The notes under the pieces were generated by a model, which did no database searches, was not told the origin of the DNA, and saw only the letters and a list, made by a program, of their open reading frames with translations. The position numbers were made by a program, and so were the translations under genes. From NCBI RefSeq assembly GCF_001956315.1, contig NZ_MOLY01000026.1:1-64000 (forward strand): a stretch of 64,000 nt of DNA, given 5' to 3'. Source of the stretch: Sphingomonas montana (GTDB taxonomy: Bacteria > Pseudomonadota > Alphaproteobacteria > Sphingomonadales > Sphingomonadaceae). This document shows positions 28,931 through 37,663 of this stretch, one piece after another (positions within the stretch are counted from its first letter, which is position 1; the number at the start of each line of letters is the position of its first letter).

Positions 28931-30943
28931 ATGACGGAACATGCGCAGGGGCTATCCTTCACCCGCCGCGCACTGGTGCTGGGCGGGGTCCAGGGGGGGA
29001 TCATGGCGATGCTGGCCGTCCGGATGGGCTGGCTGTCGGTCGCGGAGAACGAGCATTACCGGCTGCTGTCCGAAAGCAACCGCGTCCAGTTGCAGCTCAT
29101 CCCGCCCCGCCGGGGCTGGATCGTCGATCGCAACGGCCGGCCGATGGCTATCAACCGCACCGATTTCCGCGTCGACCTGATCCCCGATCAGTTGCACGAC
29201 CGGGACCGCGTGCTGGCCGACCTGCGCCGCATGCTCGGCCTGTCGCCGGACGATATCCAGCGGATCACGGAGGAACTGGCCGGGTCGCCGGGTTTTCGGC
29301 CGGTGCCGGTGGCGGAGAACCTGCCCTACGAGATGTTCGCGGCGGTCTCCGTCCGGTTGCCCGACATGGCGGGCGTCGCCCCGGCGCAGGGCTATTCGCG
29401 CTATTATCCCGATGGTGCGGCGATCGCGCACCTGATCGGCTATGTCGGCGCGGCGTCGGCAAAGGATTATGAACGCGACCGCAATCCCCTGCTCATCACG
29501 CCGGGGTTCAAGGTCGGCAAGGAGGGACTCGAACGCTCGATGGAGTCGCTGCTGCGCGGCGCGCCCGGTGCCAAGCGGACGGAGGTGACCGCGCGTGGCA
29601 AGCTGGTCCGCGAACTGACGACGCGGCCCGATACCAACGGCCATACGCTGAAACTGACCATCGATGCAGGGTTGCAGGCCTATGCCGCGCGCCGGCTGGG
29701 CAATGAATCGGGCGCGGTCGTGGTCGTCGATACCCACACGGGCGATCTGCTGACCATGACGTCGATGCCGGCCTATGATCCCAACAGCTTCACCGACGGG
29801 ATCAGCCATGCCGAATGGGACATGCTGTCGCAGGACGATCACCTGCCGCTGCTCAACAAGACGCTGCAGGGCCTGTATCCGCCCGGATCCACCGTGAAGC
29901 CGATCGCGGCGCTCGCCATCCTCGAAGCCGGCATTTCGCCGCTCGAACGCGTCTATTGTTCGGGCAGCTACCGGCTCGGGTCCGGCACCTTCCACTGCCA
30001 CAAGCGAGGCGGCCATGGTCCGCTCGATATGTATGGCGGCATCGCGCAAAGCTGCGACGTCTATTTCTATACTATGGGCCGGCGAATCGGGATCGACCGG
30101 ATCGCCGCGATGGCGCGCAAACTGGGCCTCGGCAGCGAATATGCCCTACCGTTCAAGTCGCAAAGCTACGGCACCGTGCCGGACACGGCGTGGAAGCTGA
30201 AGAAATACGAAAAGGACTGGACGGTCGCCGATACGCTGAACGCCACCATCGGCCAGGGTTACATGCTTGCCAACCCGTTGCAGCTGGCAATGATGGTCGC
30301 CCGCATCGCCAGCGGCCGCGCGCTCGTGCCCGCGCTCACCCCGGGCGCGCGCCGCGCCGCGCCGCCGCTGCCGATCGATCCGGCCCATCTGGCCATCGTC
30401 CGCCAGGCGATGAGCAACGTCATCAACCATGGCGGCACGGCCGGGCGCAGCAAGCTGCCGATCCCCGGCGTGGAAATGGCGGGCAAGACCGGCACCGCGC
30501 AGGTCCGCCGCATCACCAAGGCGGACCGTGCCCGCGGCGGCAAGTTCGGCGGGGCCGGCACGGACTGGAAATATCGCGACCACGGCCTGTTCGTGGCGTT
30601 CGCCCCGGTTGCCGCGCCGCGCTACGCGGTCGCGGTCGTGATCGAACATGGCATATCGGGCAGCGGTGTCGCAGGGCCGATCGCGCGCGACGTCATGACC
30701 TATGTCTACGACCGGCCAAAGGCGGAGAAGATCCTGGCCGTGCTGGAGGAAAGCTGGGGCGGTGACATTCCGACCCGCGCCGCCGCGCACGCCGCGGAAT
30801 GGCGGGCAGCCCGCGCCGCCGAACTCGCGCCGCCGCCTGTGGTCGTCCCCCCCGCAAACGTCCCCCCGCCGGCCACGCCCGCGACGTCCACACCTGCCCC
30901 GCCCCCGCCCCCGCCCTTGTCCGAGCGAGGACCCGTCGAATGA
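28931..30943 (+). CDS. mrdA: Penicillin-binding protein 2 (peptidoglycan transpeptidase)
   Basis: This 670-residue class B PBP has one N-terminal membrane segment, a dimerisation domain with RGWIVDRNGRPMA, and a transpeptidase domain. The catalytic motifs are GSTVKP (SxxK), SCD (SxN position) and GKTGTAQ (KTG). It cross-links lateral wall peptidoglycan with RodA as glycosyltransferase partner. The C-terminus is a long Pro/Ala-rich tail. A GTG at 28898 that overlaps the mreD stop could add 11 residues. Confidence 0.95.
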   Translation: MTEHAQGLSFTRRALVLGGVQGGIMAMLAVRMGWLSVAENEHYRLLSESNRVQLQLIPPRRGWIVDRNGRPMAINRTDFRVDLIPDQLHDRDRVLADLRRMLGLSPDDIQRITEELAGSPGFRPVPVAENLPYEMFAAVSVRLPDMAGVAPAQGYSRYYPDGAAIAHLIGYVGAASAKDYERDRNPLLITPGFKVGKEGLERSMESLLRGAPGAKRTEVTARGKLVRELTTRPDTNGHTLKLTIDAGLQAYAARRLGNESGAVVVVDTHTGDLLTMTSMPAYDPNSFTDGISHAEWDMLSQDDHLPLLNKTLQGLYPPGSTVKPIAALAILEAGISPLERVYCSGSYRLGSGTFHCHKRGGHGPLDMYGGIAQSCDVYFYTMGRRIGIDRIAAMARKLGLGSEYALPFKSQSYGTVPDTAWKLKKYEKDWTVADTLNATIGQGYMLANPLQLAMMVARIASGRALVPALTPGARRAAPPLPIDPAHLAIVRQAMSNVINHGGTAGRSKLPIPGVEMAGKTGTAQVRRITKADRARGGKFGGAGTDWKYRDHGLFVAFAPVAAPRYAVAVVIEHGISGSGVAGPIARDVMTYVYDRPKAEKILAVLEESWGGDIPTRAAAHAAEWRAARAAELAPPPVVVPPANVPPPATPATSTPAPPPPPPLSERGPVE

Positions 30944-32043
30944 ATCGCGACAGCGTCGTCCCCGCGGCCTTGGCCAACCTGCCGTGGCGGATCATCCTGC
31001 TCGTCATGGCGATCGGCGGCTTCGGGCTGGTCGTGCTCTATTCCGCGGCCGGCGGCAGCCTCCGCCCCTGGGCGCAGTCGCAGGGGATCAAGCTCGTCCT
31101 GTTCCTCGGGCTGGCACTTGCCGTCTCGCGCGTGCGGGAGGAGCAGCTGAAGGCGGTTTCCTTCCCGATCTACGCCGTGCTCGTCACTCTCCTGCTCGCG
31201 GTGGAGGTCTTCGGTTTCGTCGGCGGCGGCAGCCAGCGCTGGCTCGATCTGGGCATCATCCGTCTGCAACCGTCCGAACTCATGAAACCGGCGATCGTGC
31301 TTGCCGTGGCGCGCTTCTACGACCTGCTGCCGTCGGGCGAGATCCGGCGGCTGAACGCGCTCTGGCCGGCGGGGCTGTTGATCGGCGTGCCGTTCGTGCT
31401 GGTCATGCTGCAACCCGATCTCGGCACCGCCACCATGATCTTGGCCGGCGGCGTCACCGTCGCGTTCCTGGCCGGCATTCCGATCCGGCTGTTCGTGGGT
31501 GCCGGCGTCGCCTTTGCCGCCGCGCTGCCGGTCGTGTTCGCTTCGATGCACGAATATCAGCGCAACCGGGTTTTCATCTTCCTCGACCCCGAAAGCGATC
31601 CGCTCGGCACCGGCTATCATATCAGCCAGTCGAAGATCGCGATCGGTTCAGGCGGCGTGTTCGGCAAAGGGTTCCTCGCCGGCACCCAGAGCCATCTCGA
31701 CTATCTGCCCGAAGGCCATACCGATTTCGTGTTCGCGACGATGGCGGAGGAATGGGGCCTCGTCGGCGGTTGCCTGCTGATGCTCGGTTTCTTCCTGGTC
31801 GTCCGCTGGGGACTGAACGTCGGATTGCGCGGCCGCACGCGGTTTGCCCGCCTATCGGCGGCGGGGCTGGCCACGACGATCTTCTTCTACGTCGCGATCA
31901 ACCTCATGATGGTCATGGGCCTCGCCCCCGTCGTCGGCATCCCGCTGCCGCTCGTGTCGTTCGGCGGTTCCGCGATGATGACGGTGATGCTGTGTTTCGG
32001 CATGCTGATGGCCCTCGACCGCTCCCATCGGCGACAGCGGTGA
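30940..32043 (+). CDS. rodA: Peptidoglycan glycosyltransferase RodA (SEDS family)
   Basis: This 367-residue membrane protein of about ten segments has SEDS signatures: RWLDLGIIRLQPSELMKPA, QPDLGTA with its Asp, and a VVGIPLPLVSFGGSAMM C-terminal loop. It polymerises lipid II into glycan strands during elongation. The ATG overlaps the mrdA stop (ATGA). It is the last gene of the operon and ends 76 bases before tRNA-Lys. Confidence 0.95.
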   Translation: MNRDSVVPAALANLPWRIILLVMAIGGFGLVVLYSAAGGSLRPWAQSQGIKLVLFLGLALAVSRVREEQLKAVSFPIYAVLVTLLLAVEVFGFVGGGSQRWLDLGIIRLQPSELMKPAIVLAVARFYDLLPSGEIRRLNALWPAGLLIGVPFVLVMLQPDLGTATMILAGGVTVAFLAGIPIRLFVGAGVAFAAALPVVFASMHEYQRNRVFIFLDPESDPLGTGYHISQSKIAIGSGGVFGKGFLAGTQSHLDYLPEGHTDFVFATMAEEWGLVGGCLLMLGFFLVVRWGLNVGLRGRTRFARLSAAGLATTIFFYVAINLMMVMGLAPVVGIPLPLVSFGGSAMMTVMLCFGMLMALDRSHRRQR

Positions 32044-32119
32044 TTAACCGCTTGCAGGGTCGCCCCCCCTTTGCTAATCGGCACCCAGCAGCCCGAACGA
32101 CCCAGGTCTTCGTTGCTCC

Positions 32120-32196
<77 letters not shown>

Positions 32197-32260
32197 AATT
32201 TGCCTTCAAAATCAGTTAGTTAGCTGCCAAGCAGGCGCGCGCTCTGTGGTCATCTGGTAG

Positions 32261-32290
32261 CCCCGTAAGTCAGTCGTAAGTAGCTGGCGC
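32261..32290 (+). repeat. Left arm-type site of the island integrase (candidate)
   Basis: Two CGTAAG units 10 bases apart follow CCCCGTAAGT. The 30 bases match 46369-46398 at the other end in the same orientation (about three quarters identical). Their position just inside each attachment repeat suggests arm-type integrase or excisionase sites. Confidence 0.55.
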
Positions 32291-32365
32291 AAGCGGCGGC
32301 GCAGAACATTGTTTGAACAACCGCCGCGACCCCTTATCTCCGGATGAACGGTTTAGGGGCTGCCG

Positions 32366-33229
32366 ATGCTGCTGGGGGAGATGGTGCTTCGCGTGTGGGA
32401 CGTAGAGCACGGCGCGTGCGCCATGTTGCACCACACGTACGACGGCCGAGCCGGTCGTCTTGCCATGATCGACTCCGGGCGCACCGCCGACTGGCGACCT
32501 AGCACGTACATCCGGCACCAGCTCAATCGGGCAACGCTCGATTATCTATTTATCACTAACGCGGACCAGGACCACATGTCCGACCTCAAGGGGCTGGACG
32601 AGGCGGGAGTGACCGTCCCTGTGCTGACCCGTAACCCCACGTACACCGGGCAGCAGATGGCAGGGATGAAGGCCCTGGGCGGCCCCCTAAGCCGCGACGC
32701 CACATGGTACGTGAACGCCTGCGGCAGCTACAACCAGCCTGTCGCAGAGCCGTTCGATGACTACATGGGCGGAATTACGGCCGCTTGGTTCTTCAACCCT
32801 TACCCGCAGTTCGTGAAGACGAACGACCTCAGCCTAGTGGTGTTCATCCATTACGCCGGCTTCAAAATCCTCTTCCCCGGCGACCTTGAGGTGGCAGGCT
32901 GGCGAGCGCTCCTGGCCGACCCCGCGTTCCGAACTGAGCTGACCACGACCAACATACTGGTTGCCTCACACCACGGCAGACAGAACGGGTACTGCGAGGA
33001 CGTGTTCGACTACTTCACCCCTGACGCTGTGGTGATCTCCGACAAACCTATCGTGCACGACACGCAACGCACCGTACCGGACTACCGCCGGGTGGTCAGG
33101 GACGGCGGGGTAATGGTGCGCACGACCGGCAAGCGCCGCCACGTGCTGACCACACGTCGAGACGGTTGGATCACGTTCACCGTCGACGGGAACGGCAGCT
33201 ACTTCATCGACACCGAGTGCTTCGGATGA
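32366..33229 (+). CDS. Metallo-beta-lactamase-fold protein (ComEC-type), candidate defence effector
   Basis: This 287-residue protein has the MBL fold as used by the ComEC/Rec2 nuclease-like branch: WDVEHGACAM near residue 11, IDSG at 36-39, the metal loop TNADQDHMSD at 64-73, FPGDLE at 170-175 and VASHHGRQNG at 199-208. The first His of the usual HxDxDH motif is replaced by Asn65; Asp67, Asp69 and His70 remain. There is no signal peptide. It overlaps by ATGA with a gene for a four-segment membrane protein. The pair is the first cargo of the island, so it may be a two-component defence module with a nuclease or phosphodiesterase effector. The substrate is unknown. Confidence 0.8.
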   Translation: MLLGEMVLRVWDVEHGACAMLHHTYDGRAGRLAMIDSGRTADWRPSTYIRHQLNRATLDYLFITNADQDHMSDLKGLDEAGVTVPVLTRNPTYTGQQMAGMKALGGPLSRDATWYVNACGSYNQPVAEPFDDYMGGITAAWFFNPYPQFVKTNDLSLVVFIHYAGFKILFPGDLEVAGWRALLADPAFRTELTTTNILVASHHGRQNGYCEDVFDYFTPDAVVISDKPIVHDTQRTVPDYRRVVRDGGVMVRTTGKRRHVLTTRRDGWITFTVDGNGSYFIDTECFG

Positions 33230-33906
33230 GCAGCAAATCGCTCAAGTCCGAGTACCAGAAGTGGCTGTGGATGCTGGCCACGGCCGACCTGATCGTGGTC
33301 GCCTTCTTCCTGCTCCCCGGCGTGGGTGTCGGTGGCGACATCTCCAAGCTGGCAAACTGGCGGCTGCTGACCACGGTGCTGGTGCCCATCGCCGTGCTCC
33401 TTCTCGTCAACGTACTGCCCCACAAGGCCAAGTGCATGTTGGTGTACTGGAAGCCGTATGGCTGGATGCCTGGCTCAGAGGTGTTCTCCAAGTTCGCTCC
33501 CGACGACGTGCGGGTGGACATGAAGGCGCTGGCCAAGAACGTCGGCCAACTCCCCGAGACGCCGCGCGAGCAGAACGCGCGCTGGTACCAGCTCTACAAG
33601 TTGGTGGAGAACCGGACAGAGGTCGCCGAGGCGCACCGGAGCTTCCTCATGTACCGGGACATGGCGGCGCTGAGCTTGGCGTTCGCGCTGCTCACCCCCG
33701 CGGGCCTGTACCTCATCGGGGCCGCCAGGGGCGCGCCGTGGCTGGCAGCCGCCGTCTTCGCGAGCCAGTTCGTCCTCACGGCGCTGAGCGCCCGTTGGAG
33801 CGGTGTGCGCTTCGTCTGCAACGTGGTGGCGCTGCACTCGGCCAAGAAGATCACGGGCGCGGGTCCCGCTCGCCAGCCAAGGCGGGCCACCGCCCAGCAG
33901 AATTAA
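33226..33906 (+). CDS. Four-segment membrane protein, partner of the MBL-fold protein
   Basis: This 226-residue protein has hydrophobic segments at about residues 12-30 and 42-64, then about 75 soluble residues containing PGSEVFSKFAPDDVRVD and REQNARWYQLY. Two further segments follow at about 148-166 and 172-190, with a basic tail. The 2+2 membrane topology around a conserved-looking cytoplasmic loop matches no family I can name. The start overlaps the MBL gene's stop, so the two are coupled and probably interact. It could be a sensor, anchor or pore partner. Confidence 0.7.
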   Translation: MSSKSLKSEYQKWLWMLATADLIVVAFFLLPGVGVGGDISKLANWRLLTTVLVPIAVLLLVNVLPHKAKCMLVYWKPYGWMPGSEVFSKFAPDDVRVDMKALAKNVGQLPETPREQNARWYQLYKLVENRTEVAEAHRSFLMYRDMAALSLAFALLTPAGLYLIGAARGAPWLAAAVFASQFVLTALSARWSGVRFVCNVVALHSAKKITGAGPARQPRRATAQQN

Positions 33907-34017
33907 GCCGAGCACATTATGACAGACTTCCGCTGTCAACGGGGCGGCAAAAACGTGAGTGATACGAGGGCGCTGGGCGCATGACCGCCTGATTAGATGT
34001 TTGCTGCCGCGGCATTC

Positions 34018-34497
34018 CTACCAGTCAGCTCGCTTTGGTCCCGTTAACACGCACTGGGCTACAGCGGCAGCCGAGGCATTGAACGCAGCTTCAGCCTTCT
34101 TCCACCCCGAGCCAGTCCATTTGCCAATAGGTCCCCAACGCTGGTTGAAGCGCTCCAAGCTACTCTGAACAATCCGAAACCGACCTTCTCGCGCCTCAAA
34201 CGTTAAGGTACTGCGTACATTCCATTCTATTAGACCGTCAGGGTAACTGATCGCGTTCCTCGCCACGATCGTGCCACCGTCGAAATCGCTGCTGATGATA
34301 AGTTGGGCGTCCGTCGAACCGGGTTTTAGGTTCTGGGAAATGCAGATGCTGGCACGTTGCGCTACTTCTTTCGGCGTCCCGGTCGTCTGATAAATCTCAC
34401 TAGTCACCTCCGTAAGGTAATCAGCTGCCCTGGCGGATGTTGAGGCACATGTGGCGACCGACACGAGCAGGGCAATCAAAAATGGTTGGGACGACAT
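34018..34497 (-). CDS. Exported protein resembling DUF4468
   Basis: This 159-residue protein has a Sec signal peptide (about residues 1-24, ending ARA). The mature domain, with repeated beta strands (IIISSDFDGG-like and RFRIVQSSLERF segments), resembles DUF4468, a TBP-like fold of unknown role. The ATG at 34497 was chosen because the signal peptide begins there; the frame is open further upstream through a palindromic repeat. It is transcribed opposite to its neighbours and has no obvious operon partner. Confidence 0.65.
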   Translation of the reverse strand: MSSQPFLIALLVSVATCASTSARAADYLTEVTSEIYQTTGTPKEVAQRASICISQNLKPGSTDAQLIISSDFDGGTIVARNAISYPDGLIEWNVRSTLTFEAREGRFRIVQSSLERFNQRWGPIGKWTGSGWKKAEAAFNASAAAVAQCVLTGPKRADW

Positions 34498-34533
34498 GGC
34501 TTGCTCCGCTTTGTTCGGAGCGGCCCGGCCGAA

Positions 34534-34664
34534 GCCGGGCGTTCGTAACCCAAGCTCTCGCCAAGGCGCATGCGCCTTTACCGGCGAACCGGCTGGACAT
34601 GCGCGCATGCCGCCCGGCCGCAAATCTGCGACCGGCCGAGAGCTTTGGAGGTTACGACGCCCCA
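34534..34664 (-). repeat. Long imperfect palindrome, copy B, upstream of an exported-protein gene
   Basis: The arms 34534-34566 and 34632-34664 pair over nearly their full length (GTTACG, AGAGCTT and CGCCC blocks). Inside, GCGCATGCGCC pairs with CATGCGCGCATG and a CCGG-TTCG-CCGG apex closes the fold. A side hairpin (CCGGTCGCA/TGCGGCCGG) projects from one arm. It is related to copy A at 3450-3575 and lies in the same orientation relative to its gene, 37 bases before the start codon. The remaining 300 bases up to the methyltransferase gene hold nothing I recognise. Confidence 0.65.
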
Positions 34665-34963
34665 CGCCTGGAGTTTGCCGGACGCGTCCAATACCTGCCA
34701 CGGAGTGGCAGCGGAGTTCAAGGAGGAGATCTGCGGCCTTAGATACAGGGGCAGCCGCTCTGGCGCGTGCTGGTGAACTAGGCTAAAGACCTTTGTTCAG
34801 CTGTAGAGGTCGGCAGCAGTCATCCGCGGTCACTCAGCTAGTAACTTCAGTTCGCCGCAACGGACATGCGTTCCGGGCGGATAATCAGCCATGGCCCCTC
34901 GACGAACGCTCAGGGTGTAGCTATGGCTTTTCCCAATCCATCTAGTTTGACCGAGGAATTTGC

Positions 34964-36079
34964 GTGCAGGCGTACAAGGCGATGGCGGAACGCACGACCG
35001 ATGTCGTGGATGATCGGATCAATGGAGAACGGCTGGTGATGGCTCCCGATCTCCGCAGGATCGTAGGCGATGCCGGCGCCATCCCGCTCCCTGCCGGCAC
35101 GGCGGACATGGTAGTCACGTCCCCGCCCTACTGGCAAAAGCGCGACTACGGCGTCGTGGGCCAACTCGGGCAGGAGGCCACACCCGACGAGTTCGTGCAG
35201 CGCCTGGTCCGGTGCATGCAGGAGTGGCGTCGCATCCTGCCGCGTTGGGGATCGGTCTTCATCAACATAGGCGACACCTACCATAATGGTTCGCTTGCCT
35301 GCGTTCCAGGCCGCCTGGAGATCGCGGCGCAGGCCGACGGCTGGATTCTCCGGAACCGGATTATCTGGGTCAAGGAGGGCGGAATGCCCGACCCAGCCAA
35401 GGATCGACTGAAGAGCCGTCACGAATACATCCTGCACTTCGTCCAACGTCGTCGCGGATACTACTACGACCAGTTCGGATACGCCGAGAAGTACGGCAAC
35501 GGGACGGGTCCGAACGACGTCTGGCGGATCGGACTGAGGCGCGATGCCGGCGCCCACTTGGCGCCCTACCCGGAGGAACTGGTGGACCGCTGCCTCACGT
35601 TGGCCTGTCCCTCGCAAGTCTCGATCGCGACCGGTCAGCCCCGCGAGCGCATCGTACAGCGCACGACCGAACTCGATCCCGATCGTCCGCAGGCGCGAAG
35701 GGCTATGGAGCTGGCGAAACAGCACGGACTGACGCCAGCGCACCTGGCTGCTATCCAGGCCACTGGCATTTCCGACGCCGGCAAGGCGCTGCTCGTGCAG
35801 AACGGCACCGGTCGCAACACCGCGCAGGTGAAGCTGCTCGCCGCGGAGGCGAAGGAGGTCCTCGGTGGCTACTTCCGCGAATTCACCTTCGCCAAGCGGA
35901 TCACGGCCGGCTGGACGGGAAAGGGGGACGGCCCCTTCCGGCCTGGCATCGTGCTCGACCCGTTTATGGGCACCGGAACCACGTTGCGGGCGGCGGCTGC
36001 TGTCGGACTCGGCGCCATTGGTGTAGACCTCGATTCGCGATTCAGCGGCGAGGGGACTGGGATTGGCGACGGCACCTGA
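34964..36079 (+). CDS. Site-specific DNA methyltransferase (beta class, N4C/N6A type)
   Basis: This 371-residue protein has the catalytic TSPPYW motif (52-57) near the N-terminus and the AdoMet-binding DPFMGTGTT motif at about 332-340. That order is the beta class. TSPPYW is typical of N4-cytosine or N6-adenine methylases. The recognition region between them spans about residues 150-300. The stop overlaps the next gene, and McrB- and McrC-like genes follow, so it probably protects host DNA from that nuclease. The GTG start at 34964 is uncertain; an ATG at 34982 is an alternative. Confidence 0.9.
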   Translation: MQAYKAMAERTTDVVDDRINGERLVMAPDLRRIVGDAGAIPLPAGTADMVVTSPPYWQKRDYGVVGQLGQEATPDEFVQRLVRCMQEWRRILPRWGSVFINIGDTYHNGSLACVPGRLEIAAQADGWILRNRIIWVKEGGMPDPAKDRLKSRHEYILHFVQRRRGYYYDQFGYAEKYGNGTGPNDVWRIGLRRDAGAHLAPYPEELVDRCLTLACPSQVSIATGQPRERIVQRTTELDPDRPQARRAMELAKQHGLTPAHLAAIQATGISDAGKALLVQNGTGRNTAQVKLLAAEAKEVLGGYFREFTFAKRITAGWTGKGDGPFRPGIVLDPFMGTGTTLRAAAAVGLGAIGVDLDSRFSGEGTGIGDGT

Positions 36080-36698
36080 CGAGCAGCGATACGTTCTAAC
36101 CCTACCCGCCGTGATCGCAGCCATTCATCGGCTGAGCCAGCGCAAATCGCACGAGCACTTCCCAGGCTATCTGCTCCTGCACCATCTCGGCGTCGCGCAG
36201 AAGGTGCATGTGGACTCGTCCGCGCTGAACCAGGCGCGCCTCTCATACCTCCGGGTAGGGGGCGCACCCGACAAGCGACCGTTCATCCAGGCCTTCCGCA
36301 GCCGGGGTCGCGGTCCTAAGCTGGACAACGCCAACTCGGCGGGCTCGTACGGGGCTGAGTCGATCAGGGCCGGACAGACACTCGCCAAGGTGGTCGGCAC
36401 CGCCAAGTCGAAACGGACGTCTAGCGGCATCACTTACCGATTCAAGCCGAACCACGCCAGCGTGGCTTTGTCCGCGATGCTCGATGGCCGACGCCTACCG
36501 GCGGGCGCCACCGCGGCCTTCCTGCTGCGGGACTACGCCCTCGCGATCGATCCTCAGAACCCAGGCGAACTGGTCGCCGCGTTTAAAGAATGGCTGCGAA
36601 TGGATGGTGACGCCGCGGGGCAGGGCACCTTCGACACCCTGTTCGAGGATGATTCCTCGGATTATGGAGCTGACGACTTCGAGCCGGTGGGCGTCTGA
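36063..36698 (+). CDS. Unknown protein of the methyltransferase-McrBC operon
   Basis: This 211-residue protein has no recognised domain and no membrane or signal segment. The middle is basic (KSKRTSSGITYRFK), while the last 30 residues are strongly acidic. A TTG at 36063 overlaps the methyltransferase stop by 17 bases. The McrB-like gene begins two bases after its stop. Because the McrB here lacks an N-terminal DNA-reading domain, this protein is a candidate specificity or adaptor subunit. That is inference from context only. Confidence 0.7.
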   Translation: MATAPDEQRYVLTLPAVIAAIHRLSQRKSHEHFPGYLLLHHLGVAQKVHVDSSALNQARLSYLRVGGAPDKRPFIQAFRSRGRGPKLDNANSAGSYGAESIRAGQTLAKVVGTAKSKRTSSGITYRFKPNHASVALSAMLDGRRLPAGATAAFLLRDYALAIDPQNPGELVAAFKEWLRMDGDAAGQGTFDTLFEDDSSDYGADDFEPVGV

Positions 36699-36700
36699 TC

Positions 36701-37663
36701 GTGGCGCGCGTCTCCGAAAAGGCCGTTCGCAGCCTGTCCCTCAACGATCTCGGGCTGGGCGCGCTCGCGCCGACCGCATCGAACGCCCCTCCGCCCTCAC
36801 CCGACGCCTCGACTCTGCTGGCACCAGACAATCGGGTGCTGAGACTGACCCGGCGAGCCATCGAGCTGGGGTTCGCGGGCGTCATCCTCTCCGGCCCTCC
36901 GGGAACAGGCAAGAGCTGGTACGCTCAGCAGATCGCGGTCGAGCTAACCGGCGACTGGCAGGCGGTCCGCTCGACTCAGTTCCATCCCAGCTACCAGTAC
37001 GAGGACTTCGTTTACGGCTATCGCCCGAACGACGAGGGCGTGTTCGAGTCGACGGCGAAGGTCTTCGCCGAGATCTGCGATGACGCCAGGCTGCAGCCGG
37101 ACCGCCAGTTCGTGCTGGTGATCGACGAGTTCAGCCGCTCGGATGTCATAAGGGTGTTCGGCGAGGCGCTGACCTACATCGAACGCGACAAGCGCGGCAC
37201 AGAGTTCCGGACGGCTTCCGGCGAGACCATGGTCGTGCCCGCGAACCTCACGCTCATCTGCACAATGAACCCCTGGGACAGGGGCGTGGACGACCTCGAC
37301 ATGGCGCTCGAGCGCCGCTTCGCCCAGATCGACCTCGGCCCCGACGTCGCCGTCCTCCAGAACGTCCTCCAGAAGGCCGGTGCCGACCCGGTTTTCGCGG
37401 CGGCACTCGCCACGTTCTTCGTCCAGCTTAACGAGGAGCGGAACGAACGACTGCGGCTGGGACACGCTTACTTCCTGAAGTGCATAGATCGGCAGGCGGC
37501 GCGGGACGTTTGGGCGCTGCGCATCCTGCCCACGATCCGACGCGCTGCAGGCCTCGACACGGCATCCGTCGCTAGGATCAGGGCCGCGTGGGAGGTCGTC
37601 GTCGCAGATCCGCAACCTACAGCTGCGCCGGCTGCCGATGATGCAGCGGCTGAGGAGGCGTGA
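36701..37663 (+). CDS. McrB-like AAA+ NTPase, short form
   Basis: This 320-residue protein has Walker A GPPGTGKS (65-72), Walker B FVLVIDEFSRSD (137-148) and the McrB signature MNPWDRG (189-195), followed by LERRF with the arginine finger region. The NTPase starts almost at the N-terminus, after about 45 disordered residues. The modified-DNA-binding domain of E. coli McrB is therefore absent. It should form a hexameric motor that activates the McrC nuclease. The start is GTG, and the stop overlaps the GTG of mcrC. Confidence 0.9.
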   Translation: MARVSEKAVRSLSLNDLGLGALAPTASNAPPPSPDASTLLAPDNRVLRLTRRAIELGFAGVILSGPPGTGKSWYAQQIAVELTGDWQAVRSTQFHPSYQYEDFVYGYRPNDEGVFESTAKVFAEICDDARLQPDRQFVLVIDEFSRSDVIRVFGEALTYIERDKRGTEFRTASGETMVVPANLTLICTMNPWDRGVDDLDMALERRFAQIDLGPDVAVLQNVLQKAGADPVFAAALATFFVQLNEERNERLRLGHAYFLKCIDRQAARDVWALRILPTIRRAAGLDTASVARIRAAWEVVVADPQPTAAPAADDAAAEEA

